From NCBI GenBank assembly GCA_025399215.1, contig MU621136.1, forward strand, positions 21,245-85,244: a DNA stretch of 64,000 nucleotides. Direction: 5' to 3'. Position numbers and translations under genes: made by a program. How positions within the stretch are numbered: position 1 is the first letter of the stretch; each line of letters opens with the position of its first letter. This document shows positions 43,223-55,990 of the stretch, in pieces. This DNA is from Globomyces pollinis-pini (taxonomy: Eukaryota; Chytridiomycota; Chytridiomycetes; Rhizophydiales; Globomycetaceae). Under the pieces are notes generated by a model. The model searched no databases. It was not told the origin of the DNA and saw only the letters and a program-made list of their open reading frames with translations.

Positions 43223-44411
43223 CTACTGTTGAGCACTTTCTTCAGCTTCATCTTTCACTGGTTTTTCAGCCTCTTCCACCGTTGTTTCCTTTTCCGGGAT
43301 TTCTGATTCAACTTCCAGGACCTCCTTTTCAGGTGTTTTTGATTCAACTTCCAGTGGAAACAATTTCTCTACACAGTGTAATGTAATCAATACTTGGTTG
43401 AAATTGTTTAATTCCAATAAATCAGTAGTTTCAAATAACTGTAATCGATTTATACCCAACTTTTCACAACCTTCCAAAAAGTGATTGATATTTTCCTGTT
43501 GTTAGTAGAATTTGTTTACTCTGTGAAAGAATGATAATTTTCCTGTTTGAATTTTAATCGGGTCTTCAGGGCGAAGTACATTCATTAATTGACAAAGTGA
43601 TTGTCCATCTTTCAAATATTTTTCTAAAGATGTATCTGTAGATATGTCGGTATTCAATTTAGCGTTCAACCATTTTCGAATGTGGGGTTCATCCACAATG
43701 ATATCTGTTAGTTCATGATTAGAATTTGTTCGAGGTTTGGAACCGGATGAAGATCGTAGTTGAACTTTAGATGGATTGAATCCTGCAAACAAGTTTCCAG
43801 GTTTACCACCAAATGGATTAACACCACCCATCATGGCAATCTTTGAAATAGGGGATACAACTTCCTCTTTAACTTCCTCCACTTTTGAATCTTCTGTACT
43901 TTCTGGCTCTTTTTGTAATTCACCACTAGTTACCGTTGATGTACTTGTACCCTATATAATTATTCTAAAGGTGATTTACAGCTTTCTTTGGTTTCGCACG
44001 ACCTTTACTCAAATGGGATAATGGTTTGGAATCAGACGGTAATGGAACTGGTACTGACTTGACTGCCTCAAGTTCTTTCTGTAGCAATTCAATCTCTTTA
44101 TCCTTTTCTTCAATAGTTTTTCGAAGGGTTTTAATCTCGACATCTATTCAATTAGCAAAAACATAAATTAATTGCGGGAAGCAACAGAACAATCTAGTCA
44201 CAATAATCCAACAGAATAAAGGGTGATGAATAGAGTATAAATAGGGGAATCAAATGAGTACACTACCTTTTTCATTCAACTTTTCGACTGCAGATTCTAC
44301 TGTCAAGTCAGAATAACTGACAACATTTAAATCATCAACTTCTTCTACGATTATAGATTTAGCAACTAAGGCTGGGTCTTGTTCTGTCTGTGGTTCTGCA
44401 GTGTTTGACAT
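43223..44411 (-). CDS. Calponin-homology (CH) domain protein with N-terminal coiled coil
   Basis: About 370 residues. The N-terminus (MSNTAEPQTEQDPALVAK) leads to a short coiled coil (KTIEEKDKEIELLQKELEAV), a Pro/Ser linker and GGVNPFGGKPGNLFAGFNPS. A single CH domain follows (PHIRKWLNAKLNTDI, LEKYLKDGQSLCQLMNVL, ENINHFLEGCEKLGINRLQL, LNNFNQVLITLHCVEKL). It ends in a Glu/Lys-rich tail. The CH domain resembles the calponin/transgelin type, which bundles or stabilises actin, but the N-terminal arrangement is not one I know by name. Three introns of about 25-70 nt. It shares no operon logic with its neighbours. Confidence 0.78.
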
Positions 44412-44657
44412 TTTTGGTGAAAAGTGAGAATGACTACCATTCACCGTTTGGAGTAGTACAGAAGTGAATTGTAGAATTAACATTCACATTCTTTCAAAGG
44501 AAAGGATCATATCAACGTGTAAAGTACAATCGTTTGTTTGATCTGTTTGTTATTGATAAAGAAAGCTTATTACTTGTACACCTATAAAAACAGTAAAAAA
44601 TTGTTGAAATTTGAAGAAATGTATTAAAGAAATCAATCAAGGAGTCATCTATGTAGA

Positions 44658-45281
44658 TTATATCAATACACACATAGATTTCTTCTTTGGTTCCGGTTTG
44701 ACTTGAGTCTTGGCCTTTTTATCACGAATTTGTCTCATAATCTAATAAAAATCAATCATAATCATGATTACTTTGTCAAAGATTTCTTCCACATTTTGCC
44801 TTGTTTTAGCTGATGTTTCCATATATGTACAACCCCACTCTTTAGCTTTCAATTCTGCTTCACGTACTGATACTTTTCTTTTATCTGCCACGTCTAATTT
44901 ATTTCCAACGAGAATGAATGGAATTGTTTCATCATCCAATACTCTACAAATTTGATCTCTAAATTCCTGTGTATGTTGAAAACTTTCTTGTTCCAGAATT
45001 GAAAACACACACAAGAAACCTTCACCAGAACGATAATAATTATCTCTGATGGCAGCATATTCCTCTTGTCCAGCAGTATCCAATATATCTATAAATGTCT
45101 CTTGATTATCCAAGTTTACTTTTTTACGATAAGAATCTGCTTTTGTAGGTTCATAATCTTCAGTGAAATCACCATACATGTATTGTAAAGTGATTGCAGA
45201 TTTCCCTACCCCACCAGAACCGACCATGATAACTTTATGAGTAGGACAATCGACACCTTTCTTTGGTTGAGCTTTTCCCAT
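44658..45281 (-). CDS. Ral-type small GTPase
   Basis: A Ras-superfamily switch. From ATG 45281 ([20 protein letters not shown]) the G1 loop is [11 protein letters not shown]. The effector region [13 protein letters not shown] is the Ral-specific signature rather than Ras (YDPTIEDSYRK). G3 is [21 protein letters not shown]4 NKLD, G5 ETSAK. A 30-nt intron precedes a basic tail ending MCVLI, a CaaX box whose final Ile would favour geranylgeranylation. Animal Ral proteins act through the exocyst and in vesicle fusion. The catalytic Gln is present, and the position equivalent to Ras Gly12 is Gly. Confidence 0.92.
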
Positions 45282-45467
45282 GCTAATCAAATCAATGGGA
45301 AGAAAGTGTTTACAAGTGGATTGTATGTGTATGGTAGCCACAAACAAGCATCCATGGGTCGCAAATCTCTCATTGGATGATTTTCTTTTTTCTTTTTTGT
45401 TTTTTTGGTTTGTTTTTATCGTTTGTAAATCATTTTATAGAATCAATTGAGTTGTAGTCTTCAATAA

Positions 45468-45486
45468 TTTTTTTTTTTTTTTTTTT
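45468..45486. repeat. Poly-T tract (19 nt)
   Basis: A run of 19 T residues 25 bases before the NMD3 start codon. Such T tracts are common promoter or 5'UTR elements in AT-rich fungal genes. Confidence 0.85.
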
Positions 45487-45511
45487 AATTGCTTATTCAC
45501 TAAAAATACCA

Positions 45512-47148
45512 ATGGAATATTTACCTTCGTCAAATGCTGGCCACCAGATTCTCTGTGCTTCTTGTGGGACTCTCATTGAACCCAATGCTGCAAATATGTG
45601 CTTGAATTGTATCCGCTCTGATGTCGATATTTCAGAAGGAATTCCAAAACAAGCTACTATTCACTTTTGCAAAGGTTGTGATCGTTTCTTATCTCCTCCA
45701 AATATCTGGGTCACTGCAGAGTTGGAATCTAGAGAATTATTGGCTGTTTGTTTAAAAAAATTGAGAGGTTTAAATAAAGTTCGTTTGGTGGATGCATCAT
45801 TCATTTGGACGGAACCCCATTCAAGACGAATTAAAGTGAAATTGTCCATTCAAAAAGAAGTAATTACAAATATTGATTGATTTTAGGTGTTTGCTTCTAC
45901 TATTTTACAACAAGTTTTCGTAGTGGAGTATATCGTGGCAAATCAATATTGTGATGCTTGTACAAGAGTTGATGCTCAATTGACTTGGAAAGCAGTTTGT
46001 CAAGTTAGACAGAAAGTCACCCATAAACGAACATTTTTATGGTTAGAACAAGTCATTTTAAAACACAATGCACATAAAGATACTAGTAACATTCAAGAAT
46101 TTAGAGACGGTTTGGATTTCTTCTATGGTCATCGTAGTCACTGTATCAAGATGTGTGACTTTTTGTCGTCAGTTGTTCCTGTTCGGTAACAAATTCCTTT
46201 TACTTATTGTAGTATCAAACAATCACAAGAACTTATATCTTCTGATATTCATGCTGGAACAGCCGATTTCAAGTTTACTTACTCTGTCGAAATTCTACCT
46301 GTTTGCAAAGTAATCAATTACTTTTGACTTATGTTAGGATGATTTGGTTTGTTTAAGTAAATCAATGGCTAGACAACTATCAAATATGTCACAACTTTGC
46401 TTATGTACCAGAGTGAGTAATACTGTTACACTCCTTGATCCAATTACTGGTCATCATGCTGAATTAAGAGGTGCTACTTATTGGGAAAGTCCTTTCCCAG
46501 CCCTTTGTGAAACTAATGACTTGATTGAATTTTACGTCATTGACGTTCAATTGGAATCAAGATATCAAAAAGTAAATGATATATTATTAACAATAGTATG
46601 GAATTGCAACCGTTGAAGTTTCAAAATCTCAAGATTTATCCCAAACTTGGTTAGTTAGATCCCACTTGGGACATATCCTTAAACCTGGTGACCATTGTAA
46701 AGGTTACTTTTTGGCAAATGCAAACTTCAATCACGACAATTTTGAAAAGATGTTGGGTGGAAAAATGAAGCAAGGATTACCTGATGTTGTATTAGTTAGA
46801 AAGTCATATCCAAACGCTCGTAAACGCAGCAAAGGAAGAAAATGGAAATTACGTAATATGGTTAAAACAGAAGAGTTGGAATCAAATAGAACAAAGACTG
46901 AAAAGGCTAATGCAGAGAAAGATTATGAATTATTCTTACGTGATATTGAAGAAGATCCTGAATTGCGTGGCATGATGAATATCTTTAAGGATAATGACGC
47001 AATGAATCAAGTAGAGGAAGTAGAAATGATGGATTCAGAAGATGAACCTGAAGCTGATTTCCCTGAAATTAACATGGATGAATTGTTGGAAGATATTCAA
47101 GAAATGAACTTGGATGATGATGATGAAGATCAATTTGTTGAAGAATAA
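45512..47148 (+). CDS. NMD3: 60S ribosomal export adaptor NMD3
   Basis: The adaptor that links nascent 60S subunits to the exportin Crm1. The N-terminal zinc-ribbon region holds repeated Cys pairs: ILCASCGTLIEPNAANMCLNC, and HFCKGCDRFLSPP. The middle includes FVVEYIVANQYCDACTRVDA, RTFLWLEQVILKHNAHKD and FFYGHRSHCIKMCDFLSSVVP. The C-terminus is the usual acidic segment (MDSEDEPEADFPEINMDEL, EEIQEMNLDDDDED-like), including hydrophobic-acidic patches that would serve as a nuclear export signal. Five or six introns of about 24-40 nt. Length (about 490 residues) is typical. Confidence 0.94.
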
Positions 47149-47284
47149 ATGTATCGTTTTATTTGATATAGTGTCCTTTGTTTAAATTCGAAAACGTATC
47201 GTTAAATATTATCTTGAGTATTTGATTATATTCCAAAATTCAATATTATTGTGTGCTTTTGAAATGGAGTATTTATTAATTGTT

Positions 47285-48748
47285 CTATAACTTTTTTCTA
47301 AAGTACCGATCTTTGCACTCCTTTAAATATTTTGGACCTACTTGATCAAACTGTCCACCATACCCAATTTGAGTAGTAGTTGTCATACATACTCCAGAGT
47401 CCGTGGTAAGCCCACTACCAATACGATTTGAACCACCAACGAATTTCAAAGTATTCTGTAACAAATCGGATTCCCAGTAGAGATTAAATGGAGCATTAAC
47501 CAACGCTTCAGCATGACTAAAACTTGAATGTGGTACCCCGCAAGTATTATCAGCCAAACTGAGTTTATCAAACGTACAGCCAAGTTGGTAACGACATCTT
47601 GTCGTAACACTCCCTTGAGATGCAAGTTTTTGGGTAACCGCAAATGCTACAGAGTCACGACTGGCACCATCGATATCACTATGAATATTAGCATATGCGA
47701 CTGATGCTGGAAAGTGCTCTAGATTGCCAACAGTAAATGCGATAAATGCTTGCATAGACAACAGTTGTCTTGTACGAAATGCACAAATACCTCCTCGATT
47801 CTTGTTGCTAAAACAACCTTCTCCCCATCCATATTCACCATCCAACAATGGTATTTTCTGTAAAACAGAAGAATCTGAAATGGTTTCCATTTGATTCCAT
47901 AAGAAATTAAGGAAACCATCAAAGTCTTTATGAAGAATTTCTCCAAATGTTCTTGTTCCCAACCAATTGACAAAGGCTTTTTGGATACTTGCAACTGAAT
48001 TGATGATACGACCAAATGGTCCCAATAAATTACTGGTTGATTCGATCTTGACACTTGATGATCCAAAAACGGAAGCTTGGAAGTTGGAACCCATACAGTT
48101 GACTGGATTAGCGTCAGACATACATTTCTTCACCATAAAATCGAGGCTGTTTGATGCACTGGAGTAGAATGGATTCACGACAAGTACACGCTGAAATGGA
48201 GATCCAGGTAGGGATGCTGAAAATGTTGCCAATGCACCCCCCAAGCTTAATCCCATGGTAGAGATTGAAAAGGTTGATGATTTGAGTTCAGATGGAATAA
48301 AAGAAATCTCTTGGTTGATAATATTTAAAGTATCCTTGCACCATTGAATGTACGGTTCTTTAGAGTTTGGAATTTCCGATGGATTATTACCATTCGATAC
48401 ACAGGTCCCTGGTTTGTCACACCCAAATCCAAGATTAATTCCTTGACCAGGAAGTAAAGGGATTAATACCAAATATCCTGCTTGTTGAAGATTAGTAGCA
48501 ACTTCTTCCAATGCATCTGGACATCCTGTAAAGCCATGGTACAATACCACAACACCAGTCATGTTTTTAATTTGAGCATAAGATGTTGCCTTTCCAGGAA
48601 ACAATCGCTGAGGAAAGCATTTTGCCTGATATTTTACTGGATTGGTAGATATTTGACATTGCATTTTATCCCATAATGTTACTGGATTACCACAATTCTC
48701 CCCTACTGCAAACACAAATGCTACCAACAAGTTAAGTATAAAGATCAT
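47285..48748 (-). CDS. Secreted alpha/beta hydrolase
   Basis: A 487-residue intronless protein with a signal peptide (MIFILNLLVAFVFAVG). GVVVLYHGFTGCPDALEEVA contains the oxyanion HGF motif, and the nucleophile elbow is TMGLSLGGALATF. A large lid-like insertion follows. A candidate acidic residue and a His (SFSHAEALV) lie towards the C-terminus, and about 14 Cys suggest disulfides. The HGFTGxP motif is typical of carboxylesterase/monoacylglycerol-lipase-like enzymes. The substrate is unknown. It is the third secreted hydrolase-like gene in the window (with the class 3 lipase and the S41 protein). Confidence 0.75.
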   Translation of the reverse strand: MIFILNLLVAFVFAVGENCGNPVTLWDKMQCQISTNPVKYQAKCFPQRLFPGKATSYAQIKNMTGVVVLYHGFTGCPDALEEVATNLQQAGYLVLIPLLPGQGINLGFGCDKPGTCVSNGNNPSEIPNSKEPYIQWCKDTLNIINQEISFIPSELKSSTFSISTMGLSLGGALATFSASLPGSPFQRVLVVNPFYSSASNSLDFMVKKCMSDANPVNCMGSNFQASVFGSSSVKIESTSNLLGPFGRIINSVASIQKAFVNWLGTRTFGEILHKDFDGFLNFLWNQMETISDSSVLQKIPLLDGEYGWGEGCFSNKNRGGICAFRTRQLLSMQAFIAFTVGNLEHFPASVAYANIHSDIDGASRDSVAFAVTQKLASQGSVTTRCRYQLGCTFDKLSLADNTCGVPHSSFSHAEALVNAPFNLYWESDLLQNTLKFVGGSNRIGSGLTTDSGVCMTTTTQIGYGGQFDQVGPKYLKECKDRYFRKKL

Positions 48749-49052
48749 GAATTACATTGGTTTCCCACCTTCCTTTTATCCTTCAAGACCCAAAACGAGC
48801 CGTAGTAGTTTAACCTGCAACTCAGATACTCAATCAAATGAAACCAATTTTTGTTGGGTTAAAATGTCCGCTTGAAACACTACAAAACAAAGACCCATCT
48901 GTTACAGAGAACCCAACAATGATGCATAAGTCTATTGCACAGCAAGTGAAATCTTGCTAATGTAAACTCAACAATGACTTGTTCCTGCACAGCAACTAAA
49001 TTTTTGCTAATGTAAATACGCGCATGGAATAAATTTTCCCAACGTAAACAAC
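48749..49052. promoter_or_regulatory. Divergent promoter region with a direct repeat
   Basis: 304 bp between the alpha/beta hydrolase (minus) and the WD40 gene (plus). Two imperfect direct copies (48914-48966 and 48969-49016) share caacaatga, gcacagcaa and tgctaatgtaaa in the same order, which looks like a recent tandem duplication of a promoter segment. Confidence 0.6.
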
Positions 49053-50310
49053 ATGACGATCTATATTAGGTATAACAACTCCCAACATTCACGCATAGAG
49101 ATAATGTTGATTTTCTAAAAGGGTAACAAATTTCCCTTCCAATCTCTTTCATTTAGTCCTCCAAAAAAATTCTCACAACGTTCTACCATTCAACATTGGC
49201 AACTGAGAGATTTAGTTTTATGCCCGACTTCAAAAAAACAGTTTCTTTATGTGAATCAGAATTTAGTTAATTTCTATGATACAGAAACTCAACAGGTTTG
49301 TTGGTTTAAATTTAACAACAGACTTCTCCAGCAATGCGAGATATAGCCTTTTCACCAACTTCAGTTACAGCGGGGTAATCATCTTCATCTATTTAAATTT
49401 TAGATATGGGTATTTGGCTGGTAATAAATCAAACCTAATATCTAGCTGGGGGTCAAAGATCACAATTAATGGTTCGTAAATTAGATTCAGATTGGTATAT
49501 TAGTTTGATTCACATATAGGACGGCTCAAATGAATGTCGGTGGTTCAATCAATAATGCACTATCAATTTCTCAACATGCTGGTCAAATTAGAATCTTAGT
49601 TTGTAATAATGATGAGACCATCAAGATTTATAGTCTTCCAGACTTGCAACGAGTTACAACAATCACGTTTCCTACCGCTGTTAATTATGCTGCTGTCAGT
49701 CCTGATGGAAGAAAGTTAATCGCGGTTGGTGATTCTTCACAAGTGATCATGTATAATATCACAAACAGTGGAAATTATGAAAAAGTGGCATCAATGACTG
49801 GTTAATTATTTGATTTAACGAAGTAGCCTCGTCTGATGCAGGATTTTCCTGTGCCTGGAACCAATCGAGTGAACGATTTGCGGTTGCGAGTCAAGACGGT
49901 TATGTTTCCGTTTGGGATATTCGCAGTACAGAGAAGATGGTGAAAATTCCAACTAATCAGGTATTTCATCTAGTGTATTGATGTTTGGAAAGAACCCCCA
50001 AGTTAAAGGTGCTTGTAGATGTGTCAAATTCTCTCCATCTGGATCCATGGATTTGTTGGCATTTTCTGAGCATGTTTCATATGTAAATATAGTAGATGCA
50101 AGATCTTTTAATGAACGACAAACTATTCGAGCATCACCTGTTGGTAGTGACCAACATATTACTGGTTTAGCATTCTCTCCTGATTCACAAGCCCTTTTTG
50201 TCGGTACTGATTATTAATTAACAATTTTGTCAGGGCTTGAACATAGTATGCTTCAATATGAAATTGATACCGTTGGAAGACGATGTTTTGCAGATGGATC
50301 ATTAATATAA
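49053..50310 (+). CDS. WD40-repeat protein with DUF2415 (fungal)
   Basis: Molecular role unknown. From ATG 49053 two short introns build MTIYIRDNVDFLKGPPKKFS, joined to the conserved HWQLRDLVLCPTSKKQFLYV. WD40-like blades follow (RILVCNNDETIKIYSLPDLQ, FAVASQDGYVSVWDIRSTE). The DUF2415 block is clear: CRCVKFSPSGSMDLLAFSEH, VSYVNIVDARSFNERQTIR, and HITGLAFSPDSQALFVG, then MLQYEIDTVGRRCFADGSLI. In this family the final WD blade carries the Pfam DUF2415 signature. About six introns. A distinct 108-bp gap separates it from the flagellar gene, so they are separate genes, although both are WD40 proteins on the same strand. Confidence 0.75.
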
Positions 50311-50417
50311 ATATAAGTTTTAATTTCTTCAACGGGTTTTCATTGGCATCGTTTTACTTCCATAAGATGGTTGTATTTGTATCTGTTTTTTGTTTTAACT
50401 TTTTCGCGTTTTTAACA

Positions 50418-53400
50418 ATGACTGGTAGTCTATTTGGAGAGCTTGAGATAAGGTAGCATTGTAGCAAGATTAATTCCCAGCTCATCATATGGTTTAACCA
50501 GGGGAATTAAACCAAAGTTTTTCAAGTCAAATTTGATTCTCTATGTGTCTGGAAATTGCATCAATTCAGTGTCACTTCGAGAACCAAATGGAATGTCAAA
50601 TAGAAACATAAAAAGTTCAAATGGACTTTCAGAAACCCAATCTCTGGAGCCTCAAAAAATGTTGGAATATCCTCCTGAATCACACAGCAAAGTATTGACT
50701 GCGGAAGGGTTCATAACTTCGTTTGCTATTTATCCTAAAGAATCAATCATTGTTTATGGAGAACGTTACAGTAAATTTATTCGTATAGTGAAGTGGTCTC
50801 AAGCAACAAATACAACAAACCATCTGACAAAGCTAGAAGGTACACTGTTACAAACTAACATGTAGTTAATGGAGACATGTCAATAAATATTTTGTCATTT
50901 TCAGCAGATGGTTTCTATTTAGCTGCAGTTGGGGATTATCCAAACCATCAAATAACAATTTGGGATTGGAGAACCCAGAAGGTTATTTCAAGTATCTCAA
51001 ATGAAGAGCCTTCACATTTTCTAACTTTCAATCCATTGGACTCGAAACAGTTTTGTACATCTGGTAAAAGTGGTGATATAAAGTTCTGGAAAATCAAAGT
51101 TGGTTTCAAGAAATATCACTTAATACCTACGTATGATATATGAATTAATTTCTTTAGTTCCGGCACAGTTACTTCCCGATCTGTTGTGAATGAATCGCGA
51201 AAGATTGACTATAATCTGGATTATCCTATTGATGATGATCAAAAAATGAAGTTCTATTTCCATAATTGGGCCCCTGACAAGAAAGTTTATGCTAGTAGTG
51301 AAGATGGATCCGAGTTATACCGTTTCTCTACTGAAACTGGTGAATTTATTACCATCGTTTCTGCGAAAACGAATCCAAAGTTGGAAGAATTGGAAGAAAA
51401 CATGAAAATCGTGTTGCTTAATGCAAGAGGCTTTCTGGTAGGCGGGAAGGTAATATAACGGAATGTTTACGAGCATAGGATGGGAAACTGCGAATCATAA
51501 ACATGCAAAGTGAATTAGTTAGAACTACAACGATTGACCCAAACTGCGAAAATATAATTTCATTAGCTTATTCTCCAGATTATCGCACTGTATTGGTCGA
51601 ATTTGAAAATGGAAAAAGTTACATTCACAATACAAAAACGGAAGCTAGTGTGCTAGTAATTCTTTAGACTGAAATAACAATAGTTATCACAAATTCCAAA
51701 ACATCAATGGGTTGGTATGGGAAATTTAGTTACAGACGGTTTGCTCTGTTTTGCAAGGGAGAATGGTTTGGTAGAGTTTTGGAAAGGCAACTCTTTATGC
51801 AAAGCTTGGGATTCTTTAATAGATATTACCTCTATAACAGCTAGCAGTTCATCTAGCTTACTAGTAACTGGCAGTAAATGCGGAGTTGTTCGAATCCACA
51901 CACCTTTAATGTTGGAGTCAAATGACCCCAAGTTACTATTCAGGCATCGATTACATGACTCTGAAGTTATCAAGGTATAAAAATTATTTTAATAATAATT
52001 ATAGTTATCCGTGGATGGAACTGGTCGTTACTTGGCTTCCATTGGAAAAGATCAAACTATCTGGATATCATCAATGAGTGGAACATATAAACCACTTGGT
52101 TACATTAAAATTAATGGAGCCTTTAAAAATTTCCATTGGGAATCAATTGAAGGTTCTCAGAAAAAGGTTAGAATTTATTTTTCATTCTAGTCTGTTAAAC
52201 TGTTCATTTTGACTTTGGAGCCTGATAATTCATCAACTATTTGTAGCTTTGAATTCCAGTTATCGGAAAATTATGTTTTACCAGTGGATGAATCATATGC
52301 TATTCAAAAGCACTTAATATCAGTACTTGTTCTGTATTTTAATTAGCTGTAGTACCATAACTTAAGATTGGAACAAGAAGCTCACGATATTTTCTCTGTA
52401 CCAAGGTAAGAAAATAACTTCAAGTTAATATTTTACAGTTCCTTCGCAGCTGGAAAAGACACAATGTATGTTTTATGCAACGATAAGCAATTGAAAATTT
52501 TCACCATTGGCAATTCAACAAACAATGGTGATAGACAAGTAATATCAATTCCAGAAGAAGAGGTGCGTTGCTAATTCACTGATTTGTTTAGTTTAAAGAC
52601 CACCAGCTAAATTTTGCGACATTTGCAACGAACAATAGCGGAGAATGGATACTGACGCTTGGTTCGGATGGATATGCTACAATTCGTTCGGTCATGGAGG
52701 TTGGAAAGAGCTTTAAATTTCATGCTCATGATGAAGCATATGGAGGAATCAAGTGTGCCATGTTCAGTATTGATTTCAAACACATATATACAATGGGGTA
52801 CGATGGATTGATTAGAACATGGGATTGGAAATATAGTACAACAAATGGAAGAAGAGCGGCATTAGAAGCAAAAGAGAATTCTGATCGATTGCTTGCCGAT
52901 CTCTTACCAATTGCAGAACAATTAAAGGAAACTTACCTAGCTTTAGAAGAAATACCAGAAAAGGTAGATTCGGCAGATGAGATGTTGTATGTCAATGGAA
53001 ATGATTCAGCAGTTGCAGAATCGAAAAAAGAGTTGTCAAATGAAAAAATAGTAATTTTTGATTATGTTTATCTAAAAATTAGCTATATTCAAATCACATT
53101 ACGAACAAGCTAAAATCTATTAGCGATAGGCTTTCAAAGCTGATAGCCAAAAACGATTTAGCACCTACCTTAGAAAAAATTGATCGATCAGAATTTGTTA
53201 TTGACTTGAGAGAACGAGATAGGTTATTGGAAGAAACCGATAAATTGCTTTCAGATATTCGTCAACAACAAGAAACAGAAAACATCAAAAAACGAATCAT
53301 CCGTAATCGATTAAAAGTAAATAGTATAATGAGTCTAATTCGTTTAGAAAGAATGTTGGGATTCTATGGATACAATTGGACAATCAGTCAAATCGTTTAA

Positions 53401-55932
53401 AATTGATTCAATGATTGGAAGATTATTAGAAGTCACCAATTATCCAATCAGACATCGTTCTATCCAAGAGATTCGAAAAATTGATAATATAAAAAGACTT
53501 CGGCGAATTCAGTTGGATGTACAATCGGCCATGCATGTAAAAACATTAATTACTGAACAAAATAGAAAAAAGTCGAGCAAGAAAAGCACAATCATGATGT
53601 AAACTTTCTGTAAACTTATGTTGTTTTAGCATGAAGAAATTCCAACTGAAACAAGAAACGAACCAGAAAAACTTCCACATTCTCACTTACTTTACAATAA
53701 CAATGAACTTATTACAAAAGAGAGAAGAAGAATTCAATCTTACATAATTGGAGAATGTATTAATGATATCAAGGATGGTATTGATTAATATTTATTGAAC
53801 ATTAGCTTTCAAAACAAAGTTCAAAGATATTGTGAAATCGAAACAAGATGATATTCAAAAAATAGAGGAAAAAAACGAAAGAATATCACTTATATTGACT
53901 CAATTACAGGTTTTGAGTTTTAATTTGACCTTTAGTTGCAAGAGAAGGTCTATCATCCAGAACTAGATGAAGATGAAATGCCAGAAACTATCATAGAAGT
54001 AAAAGATAGCGAGGTTACAGTGGAGAGGGTAAAATGATTAACTAATATCCAAAGGTGCTTTCAGCAGAAGAATTGAAAAAAGTTGAATTGAAGAGGCTTC
54101 AAGCTGAAGAAAGATTAAAAAATCAAGGTGAAGATAACTTCAGACAACGAGCTCTAATTCAAATGATGAACGGGAAGCTTGATGATAGGTTAATATAAAC
54201 TTAATATCTAACAATATAGAAAATCTCAAGAAGAAAAAGAAGAGGTTACAAAACCTGAATGGATGAACAAACCAAAAGATGAGATGTCTGATGAAGAGAA
54301 AAAACTATTGAAAGAATTTGAAAAGAAAATGGCAATCTTTAAAGTATAATTACTTGAATTTGATATTGTAGGAAGAGCAAGAAAAACATCGTAAAGCTCT
54401 AGAAACAGAATTGAGAAAACTTCAAGCGGGAATAAGTGAAATTCAAGATGCATTTGATCAAAAACTAAAAGAATTTTCACAGTATAAATTAAATGTAGAT
54501 AAAGACATCTATGAACGTGAACTAAAGATGATTAAACAAACTCATTTCGCGATCATATCAAGAAATGATGATTTAATGGTATTGTTATCATGAATTTATA
54601 GGTAGGAAATACAATTACAAAAGCGAATTGATCAATTGAAAGTTGATAAAGCTAACTGCACCAACGAAATCCCTGAAATCAAGGTAATTAACATTGAATT
54701 GTTTTTGATATTCTTTAGAAAGAATTAGAAAGATGTAGGGAAGAATATGAAACAGCTTTAAAGAAAGATAAAGAAATTGAAAAACAGTTCAAAAAAGATT
54801 TTCACATGTTGGAATTATATTTCGAACCACTATCAAAATTGTTCAAGAGACGAGGAAATAATAATGATTCTGAAGAAAAAGATGGTGATGAAATATTAAA
54901 CCCATTTGCGAATTTCGAGAAAGATGTTCCTCATGTGGATATGAGCCCAGCACCACTGACTGTAAATGATATGCCTGATGGATTGAATCCAGATATTTGG
55001 ACGAAATTGATTGATATACGTGATAAAAAGATTGCAATTGAACAAGAAGTCTTATACTCTTCTCGATCATTCAAAGAGATGCAATCAATGGTTCAAAATG
55101 TGTTAGAAGAGAGTGATAAAATCAAGGCAGAGACTGAAAAGGCATTGATTGATTTGAATCAATTCACAGAATTTAAATTCAAAAATACTTATAATATCGA
55201 AACTCTCTTCGAGTTAAAGCAAGGTCAGGTTGAAGTTCCACAAGCGCCAATAGTAACCAATTACACGGATGCAGTATTGCTTGATAGGTCAGTGGTAGAA
55301 CAATTGAACGAACAAGTACGGACATTAGGGCAATTAAAGGTTGACGCCTTAACGGAAATAAAGGAATATAGGAAAGGAATCCATGCACTCGAATGGTAAA
55401 ATGGTATCATTTTAATATGGTAGGGAAAACAAAATGTTTGATTTCCAAGCGGACGATTTAGTGATTCGAACACGCGATATCCAACTACTTCGCGTATCAA
55501 AGGAGATGCAAGAGTACCTTCGAAGCGGTGATGCACACAAGCAATCCTCTGAAATATCTAATCTAGAAAAAATATCGGATCATTCACAAAAAACACATAT
55601 TCATGTCCTACAAGATAAAAAGGAAATATTAAAAAAATTGGATCGAAAAACTAGACGAAAAGAGATGGAAAACCGACAACTAGAGACACAAATTTCAGAT
55701 TTGAATATGTCTGTTCATGATCGACTACAAATCCATGATATTAAAGGTATCACTTTTATTCTGATCAATAGTTTCGAAAGGCTCAGATCAACCTAAACGT
55801 GATATTCATCGTGAGCTTTTCACAAGACGTCGACTAGTAGATTTAGCAAAATCACAAGCTCAAGATATTGCGATTCTTCGTGAGGAATTGGAAAGATTAC
55901 GATTACGCACCTATCCAGCTTTCCGAGTTTAA
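50418..55932 (+). CDS. CFAP43: Flagellar WD40/coiled-coil protein, CFAP43/CFAP44 family
   Basis: A very large protein (about 1,600 residues) spread over more than 20 exons with introns of about 25-40 nt. ATG 50418 starts MTGSLFGELEI; the second exon reads SSSYGLTRGIKPKFF. The first half is WD40 blades (FYLAAVGDYPNHQITIWDWR, SGKSGDIKFWKI, YLASIGKDQTIWISSMSG, DGLIRTWDWKYST). The second half is coiled coil. It ends VDLAKSQAQDIAILREELER, then LRLRTYPAFRV, a terminus shared by the tether/tetherhead proteins CFAP43 and CFAP44 that anchor inner-arm dynein f. CFAP43 is favoured, but I cannot separate the two with certainty by eye. It supports a motile axoneme. Confidence 0.82.
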
Positions 55933-55990
55933 AAAAGCAATAAATAAAAGTTATTACTGTTCTATATCTTTATATTTTATAACTATAATG

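Noticed and set aside
49053..55932. Single giant WD40 gene spanning the DUF2415 and CFAP43-like regions
   Set aside because: The first part ends in a family-typical C-terminus with a stop at 50310, and a new ATG with a family-like N-terminus follows at 50418.
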